From Candidatus Zixiibacteriota bacterium (lineage in GTDB: Bacteria; Zixibacteria; MSB-5A5; GN15; PGXB01), in the NCBI GenBank assembly GCA_003641425.1, contig QNAH01000204.1, positions 1 through 5,436 on the forward strand: a stretch of 5,436 bases of DNA, given 5' to 3'. A program made the translations under genes and the position numbers. The first letter of the stretch is position 1; each line of letters begins with the position of its first letter. Below, in pieces: positions 1 through 5,436 of this stretch. The notes under the pieces were generated by a model that saw only the letters and a program-made list of their open reading frames with translations, was not told the origin of the DNA and made no database searches.

Positions 1-1356
1 CGTATTAAACTGAATATCCCTATTCTCTCGGCCGCGATGGATACCGTGACCGAATACCGGATGGGTATCGCTATTGCCCGCCAGGGAGGTATCGGTATAA
101 TTCATAAGAATCTGTCGCCCGAACGTCAGGCATCCGAAGTGGACAAGGTTAAACGGTCCGAATCCGGGATGATTGTCGATCCGATCACCCTGCCCCCGGA
201 CAGGCCGATCGGGGAGGCTTTGAGTGTCATGAAACAATTCTCGATCTCCGGAGTGCCGATTACCGAAAACGGGCGGTTGGTGGGGATTATTACAAACCGC
301 GATCTGCGTTTTCACAGGGATCTTGATACGCTTATCAAGGATGTCATGACCTGCAACAACCTGATAACCGCTCCCGAGGGCACCGATCTCGACACGGCTC
401 AGGACCTTCTGCATAAAAATCGCATAGAAAAATTGCTCATCGTCGATAGTGAGAATCATCTCAAAGGGATGATTACCGTCAAAGACATAATGAAAAAAAT
501 TCAGTACCCCAATGCCTGCAAGGATCAGCGGGGCCGCCTTCGTATCGGCGGCGCGGTCGGCGTCTCCAGGGATCTGGAGAAGCGGGCGGAGCTCATGGTC
601 AACGCCAGTGTCGATATCCTGGTTGTCGATTCCTCGCACGGTCATTCGACCGGGGTGTTGAAAACAGTTGAATTTTTGAAGAAAAAATTTCCTAAAATTC
701 CGGTTATGGGTGGTAATGTGGCGACCCGTGAAGGAGCCCAGGCCCTGATAGATTCCGGCGCCGACTGTATCAAGGTTGGAATCGGCCCCGGTTCGATATG
801 CACAACTCGCGTTGTCACAGGTTGCGGCGTTCCGCAGATTACTGCCATTATGGAGTGTCTCAAAGCGGCCGATAAACATAATATACCTATTATTGCGGAC
901 GGGGGCATAAAGTATTCGGGCGAAATCACCAAGGCCCTGGCTGCCGGGGCCGCGGCGGTGATGCTGGGTTCCGCACTGGCCGGTACCGAAGAATCCCCCG
1001 GGGAAACCGTATTATATGAGGGGCGGACATTTAAAACGTATCGGGGCATGGGCTCGCTGGAAGCGATGAAAGCCGGAAGCCGCGACAGGTATTTCCAGGA
1101 ACATCAGGAGGATGTTTCCAAATTTGTGCCCGAAGGAATCGAGGGGCGCGTCCCGTATAAAGGGGATCTGGATAATACCATTTATCAGATGATCGGCGGG
1201 CTTCGATCCGGAATGGGCATTTGCGGCGCCCCCGATATAAAAACGCTGAGGGAAAAGGCGAGATTTATCAGGGTGACTCACGCGGGAATAATCGAATCAC
1301 ACCCCCACAGTGTCACCATCTCGAAAGAAGCGCCCAATTATCGTCGCATAAATTAG
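1..1356 (+). CDS. guaB: IMP dehydrogenase (5'-truncated by the window edge)
   Basis: This enzyme oxidises IMP to XMP with NAD+, the committed cytosolic step of guanine nucleotide synthesis. Frame 1 is open from the first base and already reads LNIPILSAAMDTVTE, which lies inside the family's N-terminal barrel. The true start is therefore upstream and the ATG at 37 is internal. The visible fragment has 451 residues; placing its catalytic Cys against the E. coli position suggests that about 40 N-terminal residues are missing. Two CBS domains (fragment residues about 57-105 and 115-165) are inserted in the TIM barrel. Next come GGNVAT, the catalytic loop GPGSICTTR with Cys267, the IMP phosphate-binding DGGI, the RGMGSLEAM loop, and the flap Arg363-Tyr364 in DRYFQ followed by EGIEGRVPY. 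The C-terminus (AGIIESHPH, KEAPNY) is typical and complete. All key residues are present. The stop is TAG, with an in-frame TGA three codons later at 1363-1365. Confidence 0.97.
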   Translation, partial: RIKLNIPILSAAMDTVTEYRMGIAIARQGGIGIIHKNLSPERQASEVDKVKRSESGMIVDPITLPPDRPIGEALSVMKQFSISGVPITENGRLVGIITNRDLRFHRDLDTLIKDVMTCNNLITAPEGTDLDTAQDLLHKNRIEKLLIVDSENHLKGMITVKDIMKKIQYPNACKDQRGRLRIGGAVGVSRDLEKRAELMVNASVDILVVDSSHGHSTGVLKTVEFLKKKFPKIPVMGGNVATREGAQALIDSGADCIKVGIGPGSICTTRVVTGCGVPQITAIMECLKAADKHNIPIIADGGIKYSGEITKALAAGAAAVMLGSALAGTEESPGETVLYEGRTFKTYRGMGSLEAMKAGSRDRYFQEHQEDVSKFVPEGIEGRVPYKGDLDNTIYQMIGGLRSGMGICGAPDIKTLREKARFIRVTHAGIIESHPHSVTISKEAPNYRRIN

Positions 1357-1371
1357 AAAATATGAGTTAAC

Positions 1372-1378
1372 TATAGAT
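1372..1378 (+). promoter_or_regulatory. Possible -10 element for rnpB
   Basis: TATAGAT lies 6 to 8 nt before the likely 5' end of the RNase P RNA, which is the right distance for a sigma70-type -10 box. It matches TATAAT at four of six positions. No convincing -35 hexamer is seen 16-18 nt upstream, where the sequence is the end of guaB. rnpB could equally be transcribed from the guaB promoter. This is a weak call based on spacing. Confidence 0.25.
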
Positions 1379-1384
1379 TCTAAC

Positions 1385-1778
1385 GAAAGTCCAGAAAGAG
1401 GAGAAAACGGTCGCGCTTTATGATTGTATGAAGTGAGGAAAGTCCGAGCTCCGAAGAGCCGTGGTGCCCGGTAACACCGGGGCGGAGAGATCCGACGGAA
1501 AGTGCCACAGAAAATATACAGCCTACCTGAACGCCTGGGCGTTCAGCGGTAATGGTGAAAACGAGGTGTAAGAGACCCCGCCCGGATCAGGTAACTGGTC
1601 CGTGAGGTAAACCCCATCCGGAGCAAGGCCAAATAGGGAAAGAGGGGTTGGCTCGCCCCGATCGATTTCCGGGTAGGCCGCACAGAACCGGCAGGCAACT
1701 GCTGTGTCAAGATAAATGACCGTGTCTGTCATCCATGACAGAACAGAACTCGGCTTATTCTGCTCTTTCTGACTTCTT
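1385..1778 (+). ncRNA. rnpB: RNase P RNA, class A
   Basis: This is the catalytic RNA of RNase P, which cuts the 5' leader from pre-tRNAs. P1 pairs 1387-1391 and 1393-1400 with 1763-1775, with a bulged C1392. P2 pairs ACGGTC (1407-1412) with GACCGT (1718-1723). The conserved block GAGGAAAGTCCGAGCTCC is at 1435-1452. P4 pairs AAG-U-CCGAG (1440-1448) with CTCGGCTT (1749-1756) and keeps the universal bulged U (1443). Compared with E. coli, one P4 pair changes from G-C to A-U, a compensatory change that supports a functional RNA. Other visible hairpins are P3 (1414-1421/1428-1435), P8 (CCCGG, 1467-1481), P9 with a GAGA loop (1483-1494), P12 (1527-1546), P14 with a GTAA loop (1585-1600), P18 with a GCAA loop (1691-1702) and P19 (1725-1742). 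The P15 region contains GGGGTTGGCTCGCCCC after the conserved GAGCAAGGCCAAATAGGG (1621-1638). P14, P18 and their GNRA loops make it class A. The ends are set from P1 and are accurate to a few bases. Confidence 0.96.
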
Positions 1779-1780
1779 GA

Positions 1781-1787
1781 AAAAGGA
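1781..1787 (+). promoter_or_regulatory. recJ ribosome binding site (decides the start)
   Basis: AAAAGGA ends 7 nt before the ATG at 1795, a good Shine-Dalgarno with ideal spacing. It lies just after the last P1 base of RNase P RNA (1775). It fixes the recJ start at 1795 rather than at the in-frame ATG at 1735, which lies inside the P19 hairpin of rnpB and has no Shine-Dalgarno. Confidence 0.75.
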
Positions 1788-1794
1788 ATCAGAA

Positions 1795-2940
1795 ATGAAT
1801 TGGGCAACAAGGTCCGTCCCGCTCAAATGGGTTGTAGCGCCCGAGCCGGACGCCGAATTGCTTCAAGACATCGCCGTCAAGACCAATCTGGAAAAGATTA
1901 TCGTCAAGATTCTCTTCAATCGCCAGATAGACACGGTCGAGGCGATTCAGAAATTCCTCCATCCGTCCATGTCGGATCTTCAGGATCCATTCCTTCTGAC
2001 CAACATGGATAAAGCGGTTGAGAGAATTCTTGATGCTCTCCGGGAAAATGAAAAGATTATGGTCTACGGCGATTACGATGTCGACGGCATCACCGCCGCA
2101 TCATTACTCTACCTGGTCCTGAATAAACTCGGAGCGCAGGTGTCTTACTATCTTCCCAATCGCCTGGTGGAAGGATACGGCCTTTCCATCGAGGGGATTC
2201 ACGAGGCAAAGGAAAAAGGTGTTACGCTTATCATTTCGGTCGATACCGGTGTCACGGCTGTCGAGGAGGTCAAGTATGCCCGCTCTGAGGGTATTGAGTG
2301 CATTCTTACCGATCATCACGAACCGGGTGAGACCCTTCCCGATCCGGTGGCGCTGGTTAATCCCAAACTGAAAGAATGCAACTATAAATATGGCGATCTT
2401 TCCGGGGTTGGTGTGGCCTATAAGCTGGCCGAGGCGCTGTACCGCCGCCTGCAACAGGACCAGACCGAACTTGAAGAGCATCTCGATCTGGTCGCACTGG
2501 GAACGTCGGCCGATATCGTCCCGCTGGTGGGCGAAAACAGGGTCCTGACAAAATTTGGTATCAGACAGATTTCAAGAACGACCAAACCCGGCTTGAAATC
2601 CCTGGCCTTTGTTTCCGGACTGATGGGTAAAGAAATCGGAACCGGTCAGGTGGTATTCATCCTGGCGCCTCGTATCAATGCGATCGGCCGGCTGGGTGAT
2701 GCTCAGATGGCCATCAAACTTCTGACCACCAAGGACGAAAGACTGGCTTCCGAGATCGCCCGCATGCTCGACAAGGAAAACCAGCGGCGGAAAAGCATCG
2801 ATGAAAAAACGCTCAATGATGCTCTTGAACAAATCCGACAGGTCGTCGATATCAATGAAGACCGGGCCATTGTCCTCGGTTCCGAGGGATGGCATCAGGG
2901 GGTGATCGGTATTGTCGCCAGCCGGCTGGTGGAAAAATAG
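1795..2940 (+). CDS. recJ: RecJ single-stranded-DNA exonuclease, N-terminal part up to an in-frame TAG
   Basis: RecJ degrades single-stranded DNA 5' to 3' using divalent metal ions (Mn2+ or Mg2+), and acts in RecFOR recombination, mismatch repair and base excision repair. This part gives residues 1-381 of a 582-codon frame; RecJ is usually about 560-580 residues. The N-terminus (KWVVAPEPD, FLHPSMSDLQDPFLL) is typical. The DHH-family motifs follow in order: DYDVDG (93-98), VDTG with Asp150, the DHH triad 173-175, a SGVGVAYKLAEAL segment, LGTSADIVPL, and the APRINAIGRLGDA region. The DHHA1 domain then begins with WHQGVIGIVASRLVEK, and TAG follows directly. The DHH phosphoesterase core is complete, but the nucleic-acid-binding DHHA1 domain is cut in the middle of a conserved stretch, so a product ending here would probably be inactive. 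The start is chosen by the Shine-Dalgarno at 1781-1787; it excludes a 20-codon extension into rnpB. Confidence 0.93.
   Translation: MNWATRSVPLKWVVAPEPDAELLQDIAVKTNLEKIIVKILFNRQIDTVEAIQKFLHPSMSDLQDPFLLTNMDKAVERILDALRENEKIMVYGDYDVDGITAASLLYLVLNKLGAQVSYYLPNRLVEGYGLSIEGIHEAKEKGVTLIISVDTGVTAVEEVKYARSEGIECILTDHHEPGETLPDPVALVNPKLKECNYKYGDLSGVGVAYKLAEALYRRLQQDQTELEEHLDLVALGTSADIVPLVGENRVLTKFGIRQISRTTKPGLKSLAFVSGLMGKEIGTGQVVFILAPRINAIGRLGDAQMAIKLLTTKDERLASEIARMLDKENQRRKSIDEKTLNDALEQIRQVVDINEDRAIVLGSEGWHQGVIGIVASRLVEK
2938..2940 (+). other. In-frame amber codon interrupting recJ
   Basis: TAG is codon 382 of the recJ frame. The reading before it (ASRLVEK) and after it (HLPTVMIAIDNGEGKGS) is one continuous RecJ alignment in the same frame. 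In known RecJ proteins this segment reads like KERFHRP (E. coli) or EKYYRP, so the TAG stands where Phe or Tyr is expected. TAT or TAC to TAG is a single substitution. Because the frame is unchanged, an insertion or deletion in the adjacent A5 run cannot explain it. The possibilities are a point mutation making a pseudogene, a base-call or assembly error, or suppression of the stop. Confidence 0.9.
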
Positions 2941-3543
2941 CATCTGCCGACCGTTATGATAGCTATCGACAATGGCGAAGGCAAAGGATCGGCCCGATCC
3001 ATACCGGGATTCCATCTCTGTGACGCCCTTAAAGAATGTGAAGATCTTCTTCTTCGTTACGGCGGACATAAATATGCCGCCGGCCTGACAATCAAACCGG
3101 AGAATATCGAACAATTCCGCAAGCGGCTCAAGGAAGTCTCGAAACGGATGCTGACCGACGAGGATTTGGTCGCCAAGCTGTATATCGACTCGGAAATAGA
3201 ACTTTCGAATATCGACAACAAATTGCTCGATGTCATCGAAACTTTCGCCCCCTTCGGACCACAAAACATGCGGCCGGTATTCCTGACACGCAACTGCGAG
3301 ATTCTGGGCCAGCCGTACTGCGTCGGCAAAAATCATCTGAAGATGAAAGTCCGCAAGGGGGATGCCGTTTTCGATATAATCGGTTTCGGATTCGGCGACT
3401 GGGCCCGTAAATTGTCCAGCCGCGGAAGCCTGGTCGATCTGGTATATGTTATTGAATATAACTCGTGGGACGGTCATACCAGAATACAATTGCGCCTAAA
3501 GGATATTAGACTGGCGGCCGGTGATATCAGGCAATACGGGTAA
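2941..3543 (+). CDS. recJ: RecJ C-terminal part (in-frame continuation after TAG)
   Basis: This is the same frame as the upstream recJ part, codons 383-582, ending in TAA. It carries the rest of DHHA1: GKGSARSIPG (396-405) with the conserved Arg401, and the GGHKYAAGLTI motif (423-433) that helps grip DNA. The C-terminal OB-fold-like domain follows, with the typical ETFAPFGPQNMRPVF region and LRLKDIR near the end. No further stop or frameshift is present and conserved residues are intact. That suggests the interruption is recent, artefactual or bypassed. The first ATG after the TAG is at 2956, but no Shine-Dalgarno lies at useful spacing, and the break is inside a domain, so a naturally separate protein starting here is unlikely. 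The gene ends 5 nt before the next start, suggesting co-transcription and translational coupling with meaB. Confidence 0.9.
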   Translation, partial: HLPTVMIAIDNGEGKGSARSIPGFHLCDALKECEDLLLRYGGHKYAAGLTIKPENIEQFRKRLKEVSKRMLTDEDLVAKLYIDSEIELSNIDNKLLDVIETFAPFGPQNMRPVFLTRNCEILGQPYCVGKNHLKMKVRKGDAVFDIIGFGFGDWARKLSSRGSLVDLVYVIEYNSWDGHTRIQLRLKDIRLAAGDIRQYG

Positions 3544-3548
3544 GATTT

Positions 3549-4502
3549 ATGACAGTGCTGGATAAATTCTTTCAGGGTGATCAGGCGGCTCTGGCGAGGA
3601 TAATATCCTTTGTGGAAGATAACGAGGACGGTTATCGCGAGGTCCTCGGTAAATTGTACCCCAAATCGGGTCGTGCGGCCCGAATCGGTTTTACCGGCCC
3701 GCCCGGGGCCGGAAAATCCTCGCTCGTTAACAATGTCTCCAAGGCGCTGGCCTCCAATGGTAAAACGGTGGCCGTCATCGCCGTCGATCCGTCATCCCCG
3801 TTCACCGGCGGGGCGCTTCTCGGCGACCGCATCCGCCTGACCGATATGCCCACCGACGGCTCGATCTTTATCCGATCCATGGCCACCCGCGGTTCATCCG
3901 GCGGCCTGGCCGCCGCCACCGGTAATGTTACCACCGTACTCGATGCTTTCGGTTTTGACTATATCCTTATCGAGACGGTTGGGGTCGGCCAGATCGAGCT
4001 GGATATCGTCGATGCCTGCGACACGGTCGTGGTGGTGCTGGTTCCGGAATCCGGCGACTCGATACAGACACTAAAAGCCGGGCTGATGGAAATCGCCGAT
4101 ATTTTCACGGTCAACAAGGCGGACCGCCCCGGGGCTGAGAATATCGTCATGGAACTGAACATGACACTCGATCTGAAACGGGATCAGATGGCCTGGGATA
4201 TACCGGTAATCTCGACCGAAGCGGTTAACAACATAGGTATCGACAAACTGCTTGAAAAGATATCCCTGCACATGGATTACGCGGTCAAATCGGGCTGGCT
4301 CGAAAAGCACCGGCGCAAACAAATCCGTAAAAAGATTTACAATATCCTGACCTTCTATGTCAATGGTATGATTCGGGAGAAACTGGCGGAAATGCCCGAT
4401 CTCGAACGGGTGGTTTCGGATATTTACGAAGGCCGCGGCGACCCGTACAGCGCTTCCCGCGATCTGGTCAAGCTGTCCGGCATGACCTTTAACAATTTTT
4501 AG
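3549..4502 (+). CDS. meaB: MeaB/ArgK-family P-loop GTPase
   Basis: This G3E-family GTPase is 317 residues, normal for MeaB, which protects and reloads adenosylcobalamin-dependent methylmalonyl-CoA mutase. Older databases call the family LAO/AO transport ATPase (ArgK), a name with little support. Visible motifs in order: an N-terminal helical region (GDQAALARIISFVED), Walker A GPPGAGKSS (50-58), the DPSSPFTGGALLGDRIRL segment (80-97), IRSMATRG (108-115), ETVGVGQIELDI (142-153), VPESGDSIQTLKAG, and the guanine-specificity motif NKAD (189-192). The basic helical C-terminus resembles the dimerisation arm. The start at 3549 fits the family's N-terminus. No strong Shine-Dalgarno is seen, but recJ stops 5 nt upstream, so coupling could supply ribosomes. 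No mutase or epimerase gene is in view, so the client is inferred from the family only. The VPESGDSIQTLKAG form is typical of one ArgK-like subgroup. The stop is TAG, right before a terminator. Confidence 0.92.
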   Translation: MTVLDKFFQGDQAALARIISFVEDNEDGYREVLGKLYPKSGRAARIGFTGPPGAGKSSLVNNVSKALASNGKTVAVIAVDPSSPFTGGALLGDRIRLTDMPTDGSIFIRSMATRGSSGGLAAATGNVTTVLDAFGFDYILIETVGVGQIELDIVDACDTVVVVLVPESGDSIQTLKAGLMEIADIFTVNKADRPGAENIVMELNMTLDLKRDQMAWDIPVISTEAVNNIGIDKLLEKISLHMDYAVKSGWLEKHRRKQIRKKIYNILTFYVNGMIREKLAEMPDLERVVSDIYEGRGDPYSASRDLVKLSGMTFNNF

Positions 4503-4507
4503 ACTTC

Positions 4508-4543
4508 AAATCCCTCTGATTTTTTGTCAGGGGGATTTTTATT
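4508..4543 (+). terminator. Intrinsic terminator after meaB
   Basis: AAATCCCTCTGA (4508-4519) pairs with TCAGGGGGATTT (4527-4538) around a 7-nt loop, with one G-T wobble, and is followed by more T (TTATTT). It starts 5 nt after the meaB stop and fits rho-independent termination of the + strand operon. The stop codon of the convergent gene (4539-4541) falls in its tail. Read on the - strand, only a short T stretch follows the stem, so any termination in that direction is likely weaker. Confidence 0.85.
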
Positions 4544-5436
4544 TGCACCATTCATTTTCAAATTCCCCATATAAGGAGCGAAATTTCCGGCTGAGTAAAT
4601 AATATGCAAAGATAAAAAACGCGGCTGTTAAATTAACAGCCGACCAAATTTGGCAGTAGTCGGGACCCTGACGATACATAAATTCCGGGAATACTATGTT
4701 GGCGATAAGGAAATATGATCCCAGACAGATCACGGCAAATAATGTCGATGTGGATATTTTTTGCATGGTCGAATAATACGTGGAGAAATATTTGAAAAAG
4801 GGAATCAGTAAAACAAGCGCTAATGGAATTACAAAAATGAAAGGCGGAAAGAATATCCGGGTCTCCCTTGCAAGCGTCATCCAGAAAGTGAAAACGGTGT
4901 TGACTGGGACGGCTAAAATGAATCCCCAGAAAACCAAACTGGCCCGCCTGTTTTTTTTATGATCGGCCAACCTGAACCATGCCATGGTTGAAATCAGCCA
5001 CATAAATCCGAAAGAAATAAACCACGAGAAAACATTGTCCCTTGCCCATTCAAAGCTTTTGAAATTCAGGGTCAGATATTTAAATCGGTTTGGATCGCCC
5101 ACTTTGGCGACATTGACATAATATGCACCCCAGAGAAGAAGCGGAGAAAACATGTATATGATTTTTTTATACCATTTAATATCGCCGGAATAAAAAAATA
5201 CTCCCAGGGCATAGGCTGGAAATAAAAAGATAGTTTGTTCTCTGGCCAGGCAACCCAGAAAGAAAAACAGGCCGGCATATGTAAATCTTTTCCGGATAAT
5301 AAATGTAAAGGCAATGACACTGAATAAATATGTCCAGAAATCATCCCAGGTGAATACAGGTTCGAAGTGCGCTCCCATTATCGGATAGGCTGTCAACAGC
5401 AATACAAGGCCGACATTTGACCATGTTTTATCAAAA
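4539..5436 (-). CDS. Polytopic membrane protein, possibly GT-C-like (N-terminus outside the window)
   Basis: The frame is open from the right edge (first full codon at 5433-5435) to a TAA at 4539-4541, giving 298 residues with no true start visible. The TTG at 5400-5402 is a weak internal candidate, because the open frame continues upstream of it with membrane-like sequence. I see about eight or nine hydrophobic segments, near fragment residues 8-20, 35-47, 54-81, 92-110, 137-155, 166-184, 194-214, 232-252 and 268-286, and a basic tail. Aromatic-rich loops include EPVFTWDDFW. The LARE motif occurs twice (63-66 and 188-191), each leading into a Phe/Pro-rich segment. The general look resembles GT-C glycosyltransferases and other surface-polysaccharide membrane proteins, but no catalytic motif is recognised, so the function stays unassigned. 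The DNA is visibly AT-richer than the + strand genes, suggesting a separate accessory locus. Confidence 0.8.
   Translation of the reverse strand, partial: FDKTWSNVGLVLLLTAYPIMGAHFEPVFTWDDFWTYLFSVIAFTFIIRKRFTYAGLFFFLGCLAREQTIFLFPAYALGVFFYSGDIKWYKKIIYMFSPLLLWGAYYVNVAKVGDPNRFKYLTLNFKSFEWARDNVFSWFISFGFMWLISTMAWFRLADHKKNRRASLVFWGFILAVPVNTVFTFWMTLARETRIFFPPFIFVIPLALVLLIPFFKYFSTYYSTMQKISTSTLFAVICLGSYFLIANIVFPEFMYRQGPDYCQIWSAVNLTAAFFIFAYYLLSRKFRSLYGEFENEWCK
4614..4642 (-). terminator. Terminator-like hairpin inside the membrane-protein gene
   Basis: CGGCTGTTAA (4622-4631) and TTAACAGCCG (4633-4642) form a perfect 10-bp inverted repeat around one base. As RNA it could fold as an 8-bp stem with a 5-nt loop. 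Read on the - strand it is followed by CG and then six T (complement of 4614-4619), the arrangement of an intrinsic terminator. It lies within the coding sequence (residues AVNLTA then AFF), about 75 nt before the stop codon. It may be a chance product of coding sequence or may partly attenuate transcription. Confidence 0.35.

Noticed and set aside
1735..1794. N-terminal extension of recJ from the ATG at 1735
   Set aside because: It overlaps P19, the 3' strands of P4 and P1 of RNase P RNA, lacks a Shine-Dalgarno and does not resemble RecJ N-termini.
1523..1810. A 95-codon open frame on the - strand opposite rnpB
   Set aside because: The region is explained base by base by RNase P RNA structure; the frame runs through conserved RNA elements and has no protein-like features.
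2572..3489. A 305-codon open frame on the - strand opposite recJ
   Set aside because: It lies wholly over conserved RecJ coding sequence, its translation has no recognisable family features, and it is a typical mirror frame of a moderately GC-rich gene.
2956..3543. An independent small gene starting at the ATG at 2956
   Set aside because: It is the same frame as recJ, begins in the middle of the DHHA1 domain and has no ribosome binding site at useful spacing.
4950..4958. A-AAA-AAC slippery heptamer (run of eight A on the - strand) in the membrane-protein gene, in the phase used by -1 frameshift sites
   Set aside because: The zero frame continues to a sensible protein end, only a weak 4-bp stem follows, and A runs are expected in a Lys/Asn-rich loop (HKKNRR) of an AT-rich gene.
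5400..5402. TTG as the true start of the membrane protein
   Set aside because: The frame stays open to the window edge with further membrane-like residues (FDKTWSNVGLVLLLTAY), so the real start is most likely outside the window.

Overview
The window is bacterial and holds a dense block of four housekeeping genes on the + strand, followed by one convergent gene on the - strand. RNase P RNA is the ancestral (class A) type, which argues against Bacillus-like Firmicutes. The protein signatures are generic for Gram-negative or environmental lineages. The sequence alone does not give a firm taxon; an uncultivated FCB-group or deltaproteobacterial-type genome is only a guess.

Layout. Positions 1-1356 are the 3' nine-tenths of guaB (IMP dehydrogenase), cut by the left edge. 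About 30 nt later comes rnpB, the catalytic RNA of RNase P (about 1385-1778), with nearly all of its conserved helices readable by eye. recJ (5'-3' single-strand DNA exonuclease) starts at 1795 and ends at 3543, but one in-frame TAG at 2938-2940 interrupts it in the DHHA1 domain. After a 5-nt gap, a meaB/argK-type GTPase gene (3549-4502) closes the block and is followed by a clear intrinsic terminator (4508-4543). From 4539 to the right edge lies an AT-richer - strand gene for a polytopic membrane protein whose N-terminus is outside the window. It may be a GT-C-like or other surface-polysaccharide protein, but it has no confident family assignment.

How it fits together. guaB, rnpB, recJ and meaB are co-directional and tightly packed. 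No terminator is visible between guaB and rnpB, rnpB and recJ, or recJ and meaB, so read-through transcription with processing of the RNase P RNA is plausible. The products do not form one pathway: they cover guanine nucleotide synthesis, tRNA maturation, recombination and repair, and B12-dependent mutase maintenance.

I do not see a new defence, mobile or regulatory system. The point most worth checking is the amber codon in recJ. It replaces a normally aromatic residue, reading frame and RecJ conservation continue perfectly after it, and two neighbouring genes use TAG as an ordinary stop. A secondary point is a perfect 10-bp inverted repeat followed by T6 inside the 3' end of the membrane-protein gene, which looks like a terminator on that gene's own strand.
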